The position numbers and the translations under genes were made by a program. From Akkermansiaceae bacterium UBA2381 (lineage in GTDB: Bacteria; Verrucomicrobiota; Verrucomicrobiia; Verrucomicrobiales; DEV007), in contig DDSV01000034.1 of the NCBI GenBank assembly GCA_002344215.1, positions 92,734 through 156,733 on the forward strand: a stretch of DNA of 64,000 nucleotides. Reading direction: 5' to 3'. Positions 46,460 through 54,314 of the stretch are shown here, piece after piece. The notes beneath the pieces were generated by a model. The model did no database searches. It was given only the letters and a program-made list of their open reading frames with translations, and was not told where the DNA came from. Position 1 is the first letter of the stretch, and the number at the start of each line of letters is the position of its first letter.

Positions 46460-48211
46460 ATGATCGATTTCCTGACAAGGAACCCTCTTGCCCGATTTCT
46501 CCAGCGCCTCGCGAAGTCGCTGAAAGACGCCGCGTCGCGCCTCTACGATCGGGGCCGGGGAACCGGAGTGCTGCTCCGGGTGTTCATGGGTGCGCTTGTC
46601 GCCGTTTTATTCAGCCTCTTTATTTCGACAATTCTCGACTATCGGGACCGGATTGAAGGCATGCAACAATCAACAGGTTCCCAGAAGCTGGAGGACCTTC
46701 CTTCGATTGTCCCAATCATCTGCGAAGGAGTGGGCGTTTTTCTGGCATTGGTTGGGTTTTTTGTCAGCTTTTGGGTCCGGAAATCTTCGGAAGCGACTAG
46801 AAATCAGGGCTTTACTGTGATTGTTCTTTCGATTGCCGCGATGGCCAGTCTTGCCGTTTGGCTTCCCACAGACATCATGGACACGCAGGCGGCTCTGTCC
46901 GGTAAGGCGCTTGCCGGGGAGACCCCCTCGATTCCGGCCTATCTTTTCAAGCTGGTTCTCATCTCGCTCATCATCTTAAGCATTCCGGTTGTTGCCTTGA
47001 TCTACTTTCGTCTTGGCCTGATGGACCGATACATCATCCGGAGTTTCGTCGGACCATTTGCCTTCACTCTGTTTGCGTTCATGGCAATTTGGGTGATCGG
47101 CGACCAGACGGAAAACGGAGCGCACCTCGCGGTTCTTCCCGCGGGGGAGATATTGAGGTTTTACGTTGTCCAGGTACCTTACATCATTCTCTTTGTGATG
47201 CCGGTAGCGGTGCTGATGTCGGGCCTTTCCTCGCTCAGCAAGATGTCGAAATCGAATGAGTTGATCAGCATGATTGGTGTGGGCCGGAGTGTGCCGCGGA
47301 TTCTCTTACCTCTTTTTGTTATCAGCGCCTACATCGCCTTGATCGGGCTTGCGTTTAAGTACGAGTGGGCACCAACCTCGACCGGATACCGGGAGGCGGT
47401 GGTACAGAAGGCGAGACGTATTTTCGCGGCCGCCGCACTTGGAGCCGAAGTGAAGACTGATATCTGGTCGAATCGGGGAGGGTGGATGCATGTGAATGGG
47501 GTTGATCGCAGAACCTGGTTTGTCGGGAGGGTTCCCCTCAAACTGAGTGACGAAATGGCTGATGTCGTCGTAATGGAGCTCGATGAAAACGAGCAACCAA
47601 TTCAGATGCGGGTTGCCAAGCGAGCGAAGTGGCTTTGGTCGACAGATCCACCCAGGTGGGTTTTTTCTGACGTGCGAATTTACACTTACGACTCTGATCA
47701 CATTCCAACGGTCGTCAGGAAGGATAAGGAGGAAATGACGAAATGGTCGGAGACTCCGTGGAAAGTGCTGAGTTCGTCCCAGGATCCCGAGTTTCTCGGT
47801 ATTCCCGGGCTCACCATGTACTTGAACGCCAATAGCAAGGAGGACGACCGGAAACTGGCCGCCTTCCGGACAAACTGGTGGTATGTCCTTGCGGAGCCGG
47901 CCGCCTGTATTGTCCTGATGCTTGTTTCCGCGCCACTCGGGATCGTCTATTCGCGCCGTGGCGGAATGGGTGGAGTGACCAGCGCGATCGCCGTGTTTGC
48001 CCTGATGTTTGTGATGCGCGGGACCTTTCTCGCCATGGGACACAGTAGCCGGATGCCTCCGTTCTTTGCCGCCTGGACAACAAACATTGTCATTGGAACG
48101 GTCGGATTCGCGATGTTATGGATTAAGGCTCAGAATCGCGAAGTTCCGAAGATAAGGACACTTATCCGGTCATTATTTCACCGCCGAAGGCAGGAGAGTC
48201 TCCCCGGTTAA
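46460..48211 (+). CDS. LptF/LptG-family permease with extended N-terminus
   Basis: A 583-aa membrane protein from ATG 46460. From ~residue 200 it has the YjgP/YjgQ (LptF/G) pattern: LMDRYIIRSFVGPFAFTLFAF, VMPVAVLMSGLSSLSKMSKSNELI, the periplasmic jellyroll in the middle, and late spans (APLGIVYSRRGG, FFAAWTTNIVIG). The ~190 residues in front (two or three hydrophobic segments such as VFMGALVAVLFSLFIS and VGVFLALVGFFVSFW) are absent from typical 360-residue LptF/G. It probably belongs to the LPS export ABC system; no lptB or partner gene is nearby. Confidence 0.83.
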   Translation: MIDFLTRNPLARFLQRLAKSLKDAASRLYDRGRGTGVLLRVFMGALVAVLFSLFISTILDYRDRIEGMQQSTGSQKLEDLPSIVPIICEGVGVFLALVGFFVSFWVRKSSEATRNQGFTVIVLSIAAMASLAVWLPTDIMDTQAALSGKALAGETPSIPAYLFKLVLISLIILSIPVVALIYFRLGLMDRYIIRSFVGPFAFTLFAFMAIWVIGDQTENGAHLAVLPAGEILRFYVVQVPYIILFVMPVAVLMSGLSSLSKMSKSNELISMIGVGRSVPRILLPLFVISAYIALIGLAFKYEWAPTSTGYREAVVQKARRIFAAAALGAEVKTDIWSNRGGWMHVNGVDRRTWFVGRVPLKLSDEMADVVVMELDENEQPIQMRVAKRAKWLWSTDPPRWVFSDVRIYTYDSDHIPTVVRKDKEEMTKWSETPWKVLSSSQDPEFLGIPGLTMYLNANSKEDDRKLAAFRTNWWYVLAEPAACIVLMLVSAPLGIVYSRRGGMGGVTSAIAVFALMFVMRGTFLAMGHSSRMPPFFAAWTTNIVIGTVGFAMLWIKAQNREVPKIRTLIRSLFHRRRQESLPG

Positions 48212-48228
48212 CCTCCATCCTTTCTATC

Positions 48229-49014
48229 ATGGCCATCATTCAGGATTGGAGAATACGTTCGACGAACGCCCGCTGCGAAGTCTCGGGTGAGCCATTCGCC
48301 GATGGGGAGGATTTCTACACCTGTATTTTTGAAGATCAGGAATCCGATGGATTTGTCCGTCGAGACTACTCCCTTGATTCCTGGAGGGAGATGCGGAGGA
48401 AAATGAAGCCGGCACCCTTCTCGTTCTGGAAGTCAACCTACAAGGCTCCGGCCAGGACGTCGTCGGAGGAAAGAGAGGCCGACACCTCCATCGAGGGAAT
48501 GCTGCGGCGTTTCATCGACGAGGATGATCCGCGGACTGAGAATGCCCGCTACATTCTCGCCCTGATGCTGGAGCGGAAAAAGACCCTGATTCCAAGCGAC
48601 ACCAAGGAGACGGATAATCGGACCCTGCTGTTTTACGAGCACGCCGACAACGGTGATGTTTTTATCGTTGCCGACCCCGGTTTGCGCCTCGATGAAATTG
48701 AGTCGATTCAGCGTGAAGTGGTTGATCTTCTTGCTGAAGAGGACAGGCGCGCTGCCAGTCAGTCAGAGGAAGTCACTGAAGCGCCGGAGAATCATGCCGA
48801 GTCCAACGAAGATCAGTCCGAGGAGAGCGGTGATAAATCCGCCGAGTCCGAAGAGGAGACGGTTGGAATGCCCGGTGAGGAACTTCCGGACGGAGTCGGA
48901 TTTGATTCCCCGGTAGATCCCGGGAACGAGTTCGCCGACGCCGTAGACAACGAGTTTCAGGACTCCGAGGGCGGCGAGGAGCCACCCCCCGGTGATCACG
49001 AGTCTCAAGGCTAA
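48229..49014 (+). CDS. Conserved hypothetical protein with acidic tail
   Basis: A 261-aa protein. Residues ~1-180 look conserved: a CEVSGEPFADGEDFYTC segment, SFWKSTYKAP, SIEGMLRRFIDEDDP, RYILALMLERKK, LLFYEHADNGDVFIV. It fits a family of short hypotheticals seen in Verrucomicrobia. Residues ~180-261 are an acidic low-complexity tail (SEESGDKSAESEEET). That tail is encoded opposite the small membrane-protein gene at 48763-49035, so it may be a read-through by-product or a genuine overlap. Confidence 0.75.
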   Translation: MAIIQDWRIRSTNARCEVSGEPFADGEDFYTCIFEDQESDGFVRRDYSLDSWREMRRKMKPAPFSFWKSTYKAPARTSSEEREADTSIEGMLRRFIDEDDPRTENARYILALMLERKKTLIPSDTKETDNRTLLFYEHADNGDVFIVADPGLRLDEIESIQREVVDLLAEEDRRAASQSEEVTEAPENHAESNEDQSEESGDKSAESEEETVGMPGEELPDGVGFDSPVDPGNEFADAVDNEFQDSEGGEEPPPGDHESQG

Positions 49015-49035
49015 GGTCGGGTCGATAAACTTCAT
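48763..49035 (-). CDS. Small membrane protein overlapping the 48229 gene antisense
   Basis: A 90-aa protein. Two hydrophobic spans: LVITGGWLLAALGVLKLVVYG and GLGGFITALLGLIFVGLGMIL, with a basic linker (GIKSDSVRKFLTGHSNRL). Codon choice matches the neighbourhood (CTC, GGA, ATC, TTC). It shares 252 bases with the acidic tail of the plus-strand gene. Which of the two is real cannot be settled by reading; both look coding. Confidence 0.5.
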   Translation of the reverse strand: MKFIDPTLALRLVITGGWLLAALGVLKLVVYGVGELVPGIYRGIKSDSVRKFLTGHSNRLLFGLGGFITALLGLIFVGLGMILRRFSDFL

Positions 49036-49044
49036 CTTGGCGTG

Positions 49045-50037
49045 TCAGGTGAGCAGGCGTTTCAGGTTTGCTTCGTAGAGCGCTTTGTCGGTGACCGTCT
49101 CACTGACCTCAAGGGGACGCCCGACTAGAATGCCGGCATGAGAACTGAATTCATTCAGGTAGCCGGAGATTGATTTGTCGATGACCACCTTTTTGTAGTT
49201 CCGTGAAGCGTGCATAAACCGAAGGACTCCGTCTTCAGTCCGCACGGCAAGGCCGACATGGGAGCAGAATGCCCCATGGTGCCTCGTGGCGATGCCGATG
49301 ACATCGCCGGTTTGAAGCTGCGGCTCGATGGCGGCGACTTTGGCCTTTGGTATGTGAAAAACCGGCAGTTTGGCGACCCGGTCCTCGGTCTCCTTCATTG
49401 GGCCGAGCAAATCCGGGTTGTTGCGGAGATAGCGATAGCTCTTCCAGAGAGTGGTCATCTCACTGACTTTGCGCCCGGTGATACGCTCGGCACCGGGGAG
49501 CGACGGGGTGAGGTGCCGACACGTCCCTCTGGCATCGTTTTCAAAAAACCATTCCGCAAGGTAGTGAATCCTCTCAAGGTAGTCTCCCGTGCAGACCCCG
49601 CCCCGGTAGCGGGTAAACTCAATCTGACGAAGCAGGTCATCCGGAGTGTAGCTCGCTTTTTTCAACCCGATCATGCGAGCCATCCCTAGGCTCTGCTCGA
49701 AGAATGTCCAGCAATCCAGGGCATTAAGATTAACTGATGGAGACTCGATGTGGTCATCAATCTCAAGGGTAAAGTTCTCATAGGGGAGCCCGTGGAGTTC
49801 CCGACCGATTCTGATTGTCCTTTCCCCGATGGGAAGGTCGGCCCATCCTTCCTTTTCCGCTTTGGCGACGATGGTCTTGAATCGACTTTCGCCTTTGAAA
49901 ATGGTCGCCTTGGGAAGTGATCTCTCTTTGGCGGGGGATTCAGCCTTCTCTTTTGCCCTTAGCCGGTCGACACCGAACGAAGGAACTAACCCTGATGCTG
50001 CCAGGACAAGGCAGGAGCGGCGCGTGAGTGGCTTCAT
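49045..50037 (-). CDS. DUF1460 protein, NlpC/P60-like
   Basis: A 330-aa exported protein (signal MKPLTRRSCLVLAASGLVPSFG). DUF1460 hallmarks: NALDCWTFFEQ with a likely nucleophilic Cys near residue 109, the VCTGDYLERIHYLAEWF region, and GAFCSHVGLAV with the likely His near 270. Members are thought to act as amidases on peptidoglycan-related substrates. ATG 50037 preferred. Ends 9 bases from the membrane-protein gene on the same strand. Confidence 0.85.
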   Translation of the reverse strand: MKPLTRRSCLVLAASGLVPSFGVDRLRAKEKAESPAKERSLPKATIFKGESRFKTIVAKAEKEGWADLPIGERTIRIGRELHGLPYENFTLEIDDHIESPSVNLNALDCWTFFEQSLGMARMIGLKKASYTPDDLLRQIEFTRYRGGVCTGDYLERIHYLAEWFFENDARGTCRHLTPSLPGAERITGRKVSEMTTLWKSYRYLRNNPDLLGPMKETEDRVAKLPVFHIPKAKVAAIEPQLQTGDVIGIATRHHGAFCSHVGLAVRTEDGVLRFMHASRNYKKVVIDKSISGYLNEFSSHAGILVGRPLEVSETVTDKALYEANLKRLLT

Positions 50038-50142
50038 TGGAAGGATGATACCCAATCCACGGCAGGGTTTCCAACATTAGTTTGGAAATCTTAGGTAATC
50101 GTGTCCGCCGAAATTCGCTGAAATCCAGCGTAAGACGTGGCT

Positions 50143-51513
50143 TCAGGACAGAATTCCCTTCGCCACCTGTCCGTGGACATCGGTCAGCCTGAAATCGCGT
50201 CCGGCGTACCGGTAGGTCAGCTTTTCGTGATTGAGGCCCAGGAGATGCAGGATCGTGGCGTGCCAGTCGTGAATATGCATTTTGTCCTCGACTGCCTGAT
50301 ATCCATAGTCATCGGTCGATCCGTAGCGAAGCCCTCCCCGCACTCCGCCTCCCGCCATCCACATGGAGTAGCCCTTGTTGTTGTGGTCCCGTCCGTTTCC
50401 GGTTTGACCGTGCGGTGTCCGGCCGAATTCTCCGGCCCACATCACCAGGGTATCCTTCAACATATCGCGCTGCTTGAGATCTTCGAGGAGGGCGGCGATG
50501 GGTTGATCAATCTCATTACAATTCTGTTCCAGTCCGTCCTTGAGATTGCGATGGTGATCCCAGTTGCCATGATTGACCTGGATAAACCGGACACCGGCTT
50601 CGGCGAGGCGACGGGCGCTGAGGCATTGGCGGGCGAACCCACCCGTCGCGTTGTTGTTAATGCCGTAGAGGTTGAGAATGGATTCTGGTTCGCCTGAAAT
50701 ATCGAGGACATCGGGCACTTCGTCCTGCATCCGGAAGGCAAGCTCAAAGGACTCAATAATCCCTTCAACCTCGGGATGATACTGGTCTCGGTTGAGCTTC
50801 TCCTGATTGAGGCCTTTGATGAAATCGAGCTGAACGCGTTGCAGTTCAGGGCTTAACTTCGGATTGGCGATGTTGCTGATAGGACCTTCCGTAGTTCCTG
50901 CGGCGAAGCGGTTGCGGGCCTGGCGTCCGATGGGGGTCCCCTGATAGATTGCCGGCAGGAAGGCGCTGCCGTAGCTTTGCGCTCCGTTCGGCGGAGACAG
51001 GGTGATAAAGCCCGGCAGGCTGTCATTCTCCGTTCCGAGGCCATAGAGGGTCCATGCACCGAGTGAGGGCCGGACAAACTGGAAGTTGCCCGTGTGCATC
51101 TGTGTGGTTGCCTGCGGGTGGTTCGGCAGATCGGTGTGCATGCTGTTGATCAGGCAAAGATCATCAGCGTGTTTGGCGAGGTTCGGGAAGAGCGAAGAAA
51201 TGGGAAGCCCGCTTTCGCCATGGGGTTTGAACTCAAAGGGGGATCCCAGGAGATTGGCAAAACCCTTCGAGGCTTTGCCATTGTCCCGGGTGAGAAGCGG
51301 CTTGTAGTCAAAGGTGTCAACATGGGAGGGCCCGCCCTGCATCGCAAGAAAGATGACCCGTTTCGCAGTCGGGGTGAAATGTGGCTGCACCGGTGCGAGC
51401 CGGTTTGCGGCCTTTTCTGCAGCAAGGGTGCTCAGTGCGGAGAAGGCAAGGTAACCGAAGCCGCTTGAGGCGGTTTGAAGGACTTGTCGGCGGGTCAGGG
51501 AAATGGGATTCAT
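50143..51513 (-). CDS. DUF1501 protein, Tat-exported (second copy)
   Basis: A 456-aa protein with a twin-arginine signal (LTRRQVLQTASSGFG). DUF1501 pattern: VIFLAMQGGPSHVDTFDYKP, GLPISSLFPNLAKHAD, VMWAGEFGRTPHGQ, GNGRDHNNKGY, MHIHDWHATILHLLGLNHE. Sulfatase/alkaline phosphatase fold; role unknown. 24 bases downstream of the PSD1 gene on the same strand, matching the pair at 26.2-30.7 kb. Confidence 0.92.
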   Translation of the reverse strand: MNPISLTRRQVLQTASSGFGYLAFSALSTLAAEKAANRLAPVQPHFTPTAKRVIFLAMQGGPSHVDTFDYKPLLTRDNGKASKGFANLLGSPFEFKPHGESGLPISSLFPNLAKHADDLCLINSMHTDLPNHPQATTQMHTGNFQFVRPSLGAWTLYGLGTENDSLPGFITLSPPNGAQSYGSAFLPAIYQGTPIGRQARNRFAAGTTEGPISNIANPKLSPELQRVQLDFIKGLNQEKLNRDQYHPEVEGIIESFELAFRMQDEVPDVLDISGEPESILNLYGINNNATGGFARQCLSARRLAEAGVRFIQVNHGNWDHHRNLKDGLEQNCNEIDQPIAALLEDLKQRDMLKDTLVMWAGEFGRTPHGQTGNGRDHNNKGYSMWMAGGGVRGGLRYGSTDDYGYQAVEDKMHIHDWHATILHLLGLNHEKLTYRYAGRDFRLTDVHGQVAKGILS

Positions 51514-51537
51514 GGGTTGGGAAAGTGGGAGTTTGAA

Positions 51538-54060
51538 TCAGTTCAGGTAGCGGAATTCGGCGCTTGAGATAAGGGCCTGACAAAATGTAGTGAGCGCGAG
51601 AAGTCGTGTCTTCTCCTCGGTCAATCCGTCTCCCTTGGCCGTTTCGAGGAAACGCTCGATGTAGTTCTGTGTCTCAAGAAATTCCGCTTCGGTCGGAGGG
51701 CGGGAATAGCAGCGGTAAAAGGCTTCGCGGGCGAGTTCTTTGCCTCGCAGCCCGAGATCGTTGACGAGATGTGCCGCCATGCGCTCGGATGATTCGATGA
51801 CAAACTCCGAGTTCATCAGGTAGAGTGCCTGCGAGGGGACTGTCGTGATTTCGCGTTTGCCTGCTGTCAGGCTGGGGTCCGCAAAATCGAAGAGAGCGAG
51901 AGCCTCGGGAACCACCCCCCGGACAATGGGAAGATAAACGGACCGGTAATCTGCCGGGGTCTCAATCTGATTTTCCGGAATCGTCCGCCCGATAAAACCG
52001 ACACCGGCCCTGGCGATTTCGGAACCGACCGGTCGGGTCAAATCAAGCCGGTTGCTGACGGCAAGCGTGGCATCGCGCAATGACTCAGCATCGAGACGGC
52101 GCTTGTTGGCCCGCCAGAGAAGCCGGTTCTCCGGGTCCTTTTCGAAATGTTCAGGATGAAAATCAGAACTCATCCGGTAGGCCCGGCTGCTAACGATCTC
52201 CCGGACTAAATCTTTGACCGACCAGTCAAGCTCGACGAGTCGAATCGCTAGATAATCAAGCAGTTCCGGATGGCTGGGAAGCTCCCCGGTCGTGCCGAAA
52301 TTGTCCACCGAGGAGACGAGCCCTTCGCCAAAGAGCCACAGCCAGACGCGGTTTGCGTAGACCCGTGCGGTGAGTGGATTCTCCGGAGACGTGATCCACT
52401 CAGCCAGCTGAAGCCGGCCGCTCTGATCTGACGGGATGGAAGATACCTCCTCGACCTTGACGACCTGAATGAATCCGCGCGGGACTCTTTCCTCGGTCGG
52501 GTTATCTTCTTCGCCTCGAATCAGAATCTGCGAATCGAATGGTTCCTCGCGGTCGCGGACACCCATGGCGAGACGGAGGGCGCTGCCGTCATCTCCGTAG
52601 GCCTTCAACTTGCCCTCAATTACTCCCAGCTGGTTCCTTGTCGCGAGGATGCGGAGGACGGCATTCTGCGCCGCATCCGCGTTCCCCTGATCCCGGCGTT
52701 GTTCCCTTTGTTCGACAAGGAGTTCCTCTATCCTTTCCTCCAGGACATTCTTCTGAAGTTCGAGATCGAGCAGATCGGCGAGGGGGACGCCCTCGAGTTG
52801 AGGTGCCACTGAAGGAAGCTCGATCAGATCGGTGGCCCGGCGGCTTTGCAGACCGTTGGGTGTCCCATACAGGGTATCGCTGCTCAGGAAGATCCCGGCC
52901 ATGGCATAGTAGTCCGACATGGGAATAGGATCGAATTTGTGATCGTGACAACGAGCGCAGGAGACCGTGGTCGCGAGCAGCGCCTGGGTTGTGGTATCGA
53001 TTTGTTCATCGACGAGATCAAATCGGAACTGGCGTGAGTTCTGTTCGTTGAGCCCCTTGGTTCCAATGGCAAGGAACCCCGTGGCAACAAGCTGGTCGGC
53101 CTTTTCCTTCTCATTCGAGGCGGGGAGAAGATCTCCGGCGATTTGCTCTGTAATGAACCGGTCGAGCGGCTTGTCCTTATTAAATGAGTCGATGACATAA
53201 TCCCGATAACGCCACGCATCGGGAAATGTGGCATTCACTTCCTTTCCGGACGATTCAGCGTAGCGGGCCACATCAAGCCAGTGGCGTCCCCAACGTTCTC
53301 CGAATCGCTCCGATCCCAGAAACCCGGAGACGGCTTCCGTAATCGCCGAGTCGGGATTGATGGCAAAGGCGGTGACAAAGGCTTCGACTTCTGTGGACTC
53401 GGGAGGTAGACCGGTAAGGTCGAAGGAGAGTCTCCGAAGGAGCGTTCGGGGATCCGCATCGGGAGCCGGGCTGAGATCTTTGGCCTCGAGTGAGGAAACA
53501 ATAAACGCATCGATGGGATTGCGCCCCCAATCGGCATTTTTCGGGGAGGGAATGGCCGGGGAGACCGGTTTGCGATAAGCCCAATGCTCGCGACCTTTTT
53601 CAATATCGATGGTGTTCGTGTAATGCAGGGGCGCTTTTGCATCGGTCACCGTCTCCCGCGGATCGGGGGCCCCCATTTCAAGCCAAGTCTTGAAGTCCGC
53701 GATAATTGAGTCCTCGAGTTTGTATTTCGGGGGCATCTCGAGCGAGGAATCTCCGTAACTGATCGCTGCGAAAAGAAGGCTCTCCTTTACATCAAACGGA
53801 ACCACGGCCGGTCCGGAGTCGCCGCCCAGGCGGGATGCCTCGCGGGTGTCGAGAAGCAGGCCACCCTTGATTTTGTCACCCTCTTTTGAATGGCACTCGT
53901 AGCAATGTTTGACAAGGGCGGGGCGAATCTTCTTTTCGAAGAATTCTATCTGCTCTGCGGATGGCCCGGCTGTGCTGCTCATTTCCTGCGAGTAGGCATA
54001 GGGAATCACAAAAGCGCCGATCAGGAGGAGCAGGAATGGCGGGGCGGGGTAGGGCTTCAT
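51538..54060 (-). CDS. PSD1 protein: planctomycete cytochrome c + DUF1549 + DUF1553 (second copy)
   Basis: An 840-aa exported protein with signal (FLLLLIGAFVIPYAYSQ). CYECH at residues 53-57. DUF1549: RRLSFDLTGLPP, RFGERWGRHWLDVARYAES, CARCHDHKFDPIPMSDYY. DUF1553: RLQLAEWITSPENPLTARVYANRVWLW (family segment), FGTTGELPSHPELLDYLA, TVPSQALYLMNSEF. Shorter than the 1004-aa copy because the middle beta-sandwich is smaller. Pairs with the DUF1501 gene that follows. Confidence 0.92.
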   Translation of the reverse strand: MKPYPAPPFLLLLIGAFVIPYAYSQEMSSTAGPSAEQIEFFEKKIRPALVKHCYECHSKEGDKIKGGLLLDTREASRLGGDSGPAVVPFDVKESLLFAAISYGDSSLEMPPKYKLEDSIIADFKTWLEMGAPDPRETVTDAKAPLHYTNTIDIEKGREHWAYRKPVSPAIPSPKNADWGRNPIDAFIVSSLEAKDLSPAPDADPRTLLRRLSFDLTGLPPESTEVEAFVTAFAINPDSAITEAVSGFLGSERFGERWGRHWLDVARYAESSGKEVNATFPDAWRYRDYVIDSFNKDKPLDRFITEQIAGDLLPASNEKEKADQLVATGFLAIGTKGLNEQNSRQFRFDLVDEQIDTTTQALLATTVSCARCHDHKFDPIPMSDYYAMAGIFLSSDTLYGTPNGLQSRRATDLIELPSVAPQLEGVPLADLLDLELQKNVLEERIEELLVEQREQRRDQGNADAAQNAVLRILATRNQLGVIEGKLKAYGDDGSALRLAMGVRDREEPFDSQILIRGEEDNPTEERVPRGFIQVVKVEEVSSIPSDQSGRLQLAEWITSPENPLTARVYANRVWLWLFGEGLVSSVDNFGTTGELPSHPELLDYLAIRLVELDWSVKDLVREIVSSRAYRMSSDFHPEHFEKDPENRLLWRANKRRLDAESLRDATLAVSNRLDLTRPVGSEIARAGVGFIGRTIPENQIETPADYRSVYLPIVRGVVPEALALFDFADPSLTAGKREITTVPSQALYLMNSEFVIESSERMAAHLVNDLGLRGKELAREAFYRCYSRPPTEAEFLETQNYIERFLETAKGDGLTEEKTRLLALTTFCQALISSAEFRYLN

Positions 54061-54272
54061 ATCCGTTGCGATGATTGATTCAACCCGTGCCCCTGAAAAA
54101 GGTTTCAGGTTTCTCCCGGGAAACTTCAGCGGAGGGATGTAAACAAAGGGGGGCGCCGAAAGAGTCTGCTTACGACAGCGATCGATCCGCCCCGGCCTAC
54201 TGAGGCTTCGCCCGGGAACAAACCCCGGCCATTTTTACGACATGCGGAAAGAGACGGCTTGGCATCGGGCCG

Positions 54273-54285
54273 CGTAACCGTTACG
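54273..54285. promoter_or_regulatory. Palindrome between divergent genes (possible operator)
   Basis: CGTAAC-C-GTTACG is a perfect 6-bp inverted repeat 30 bases upstream of the trypsin/SirB1 gene, in the 254-base region it shares with the PSD1 gene. Operator is one reading; chance occurrence is possible. Confidence 0.3.
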
Positions 54286-54314
54286 ATTCGAAGCGAAGTC
54301 CCTCGTTCCCACCC

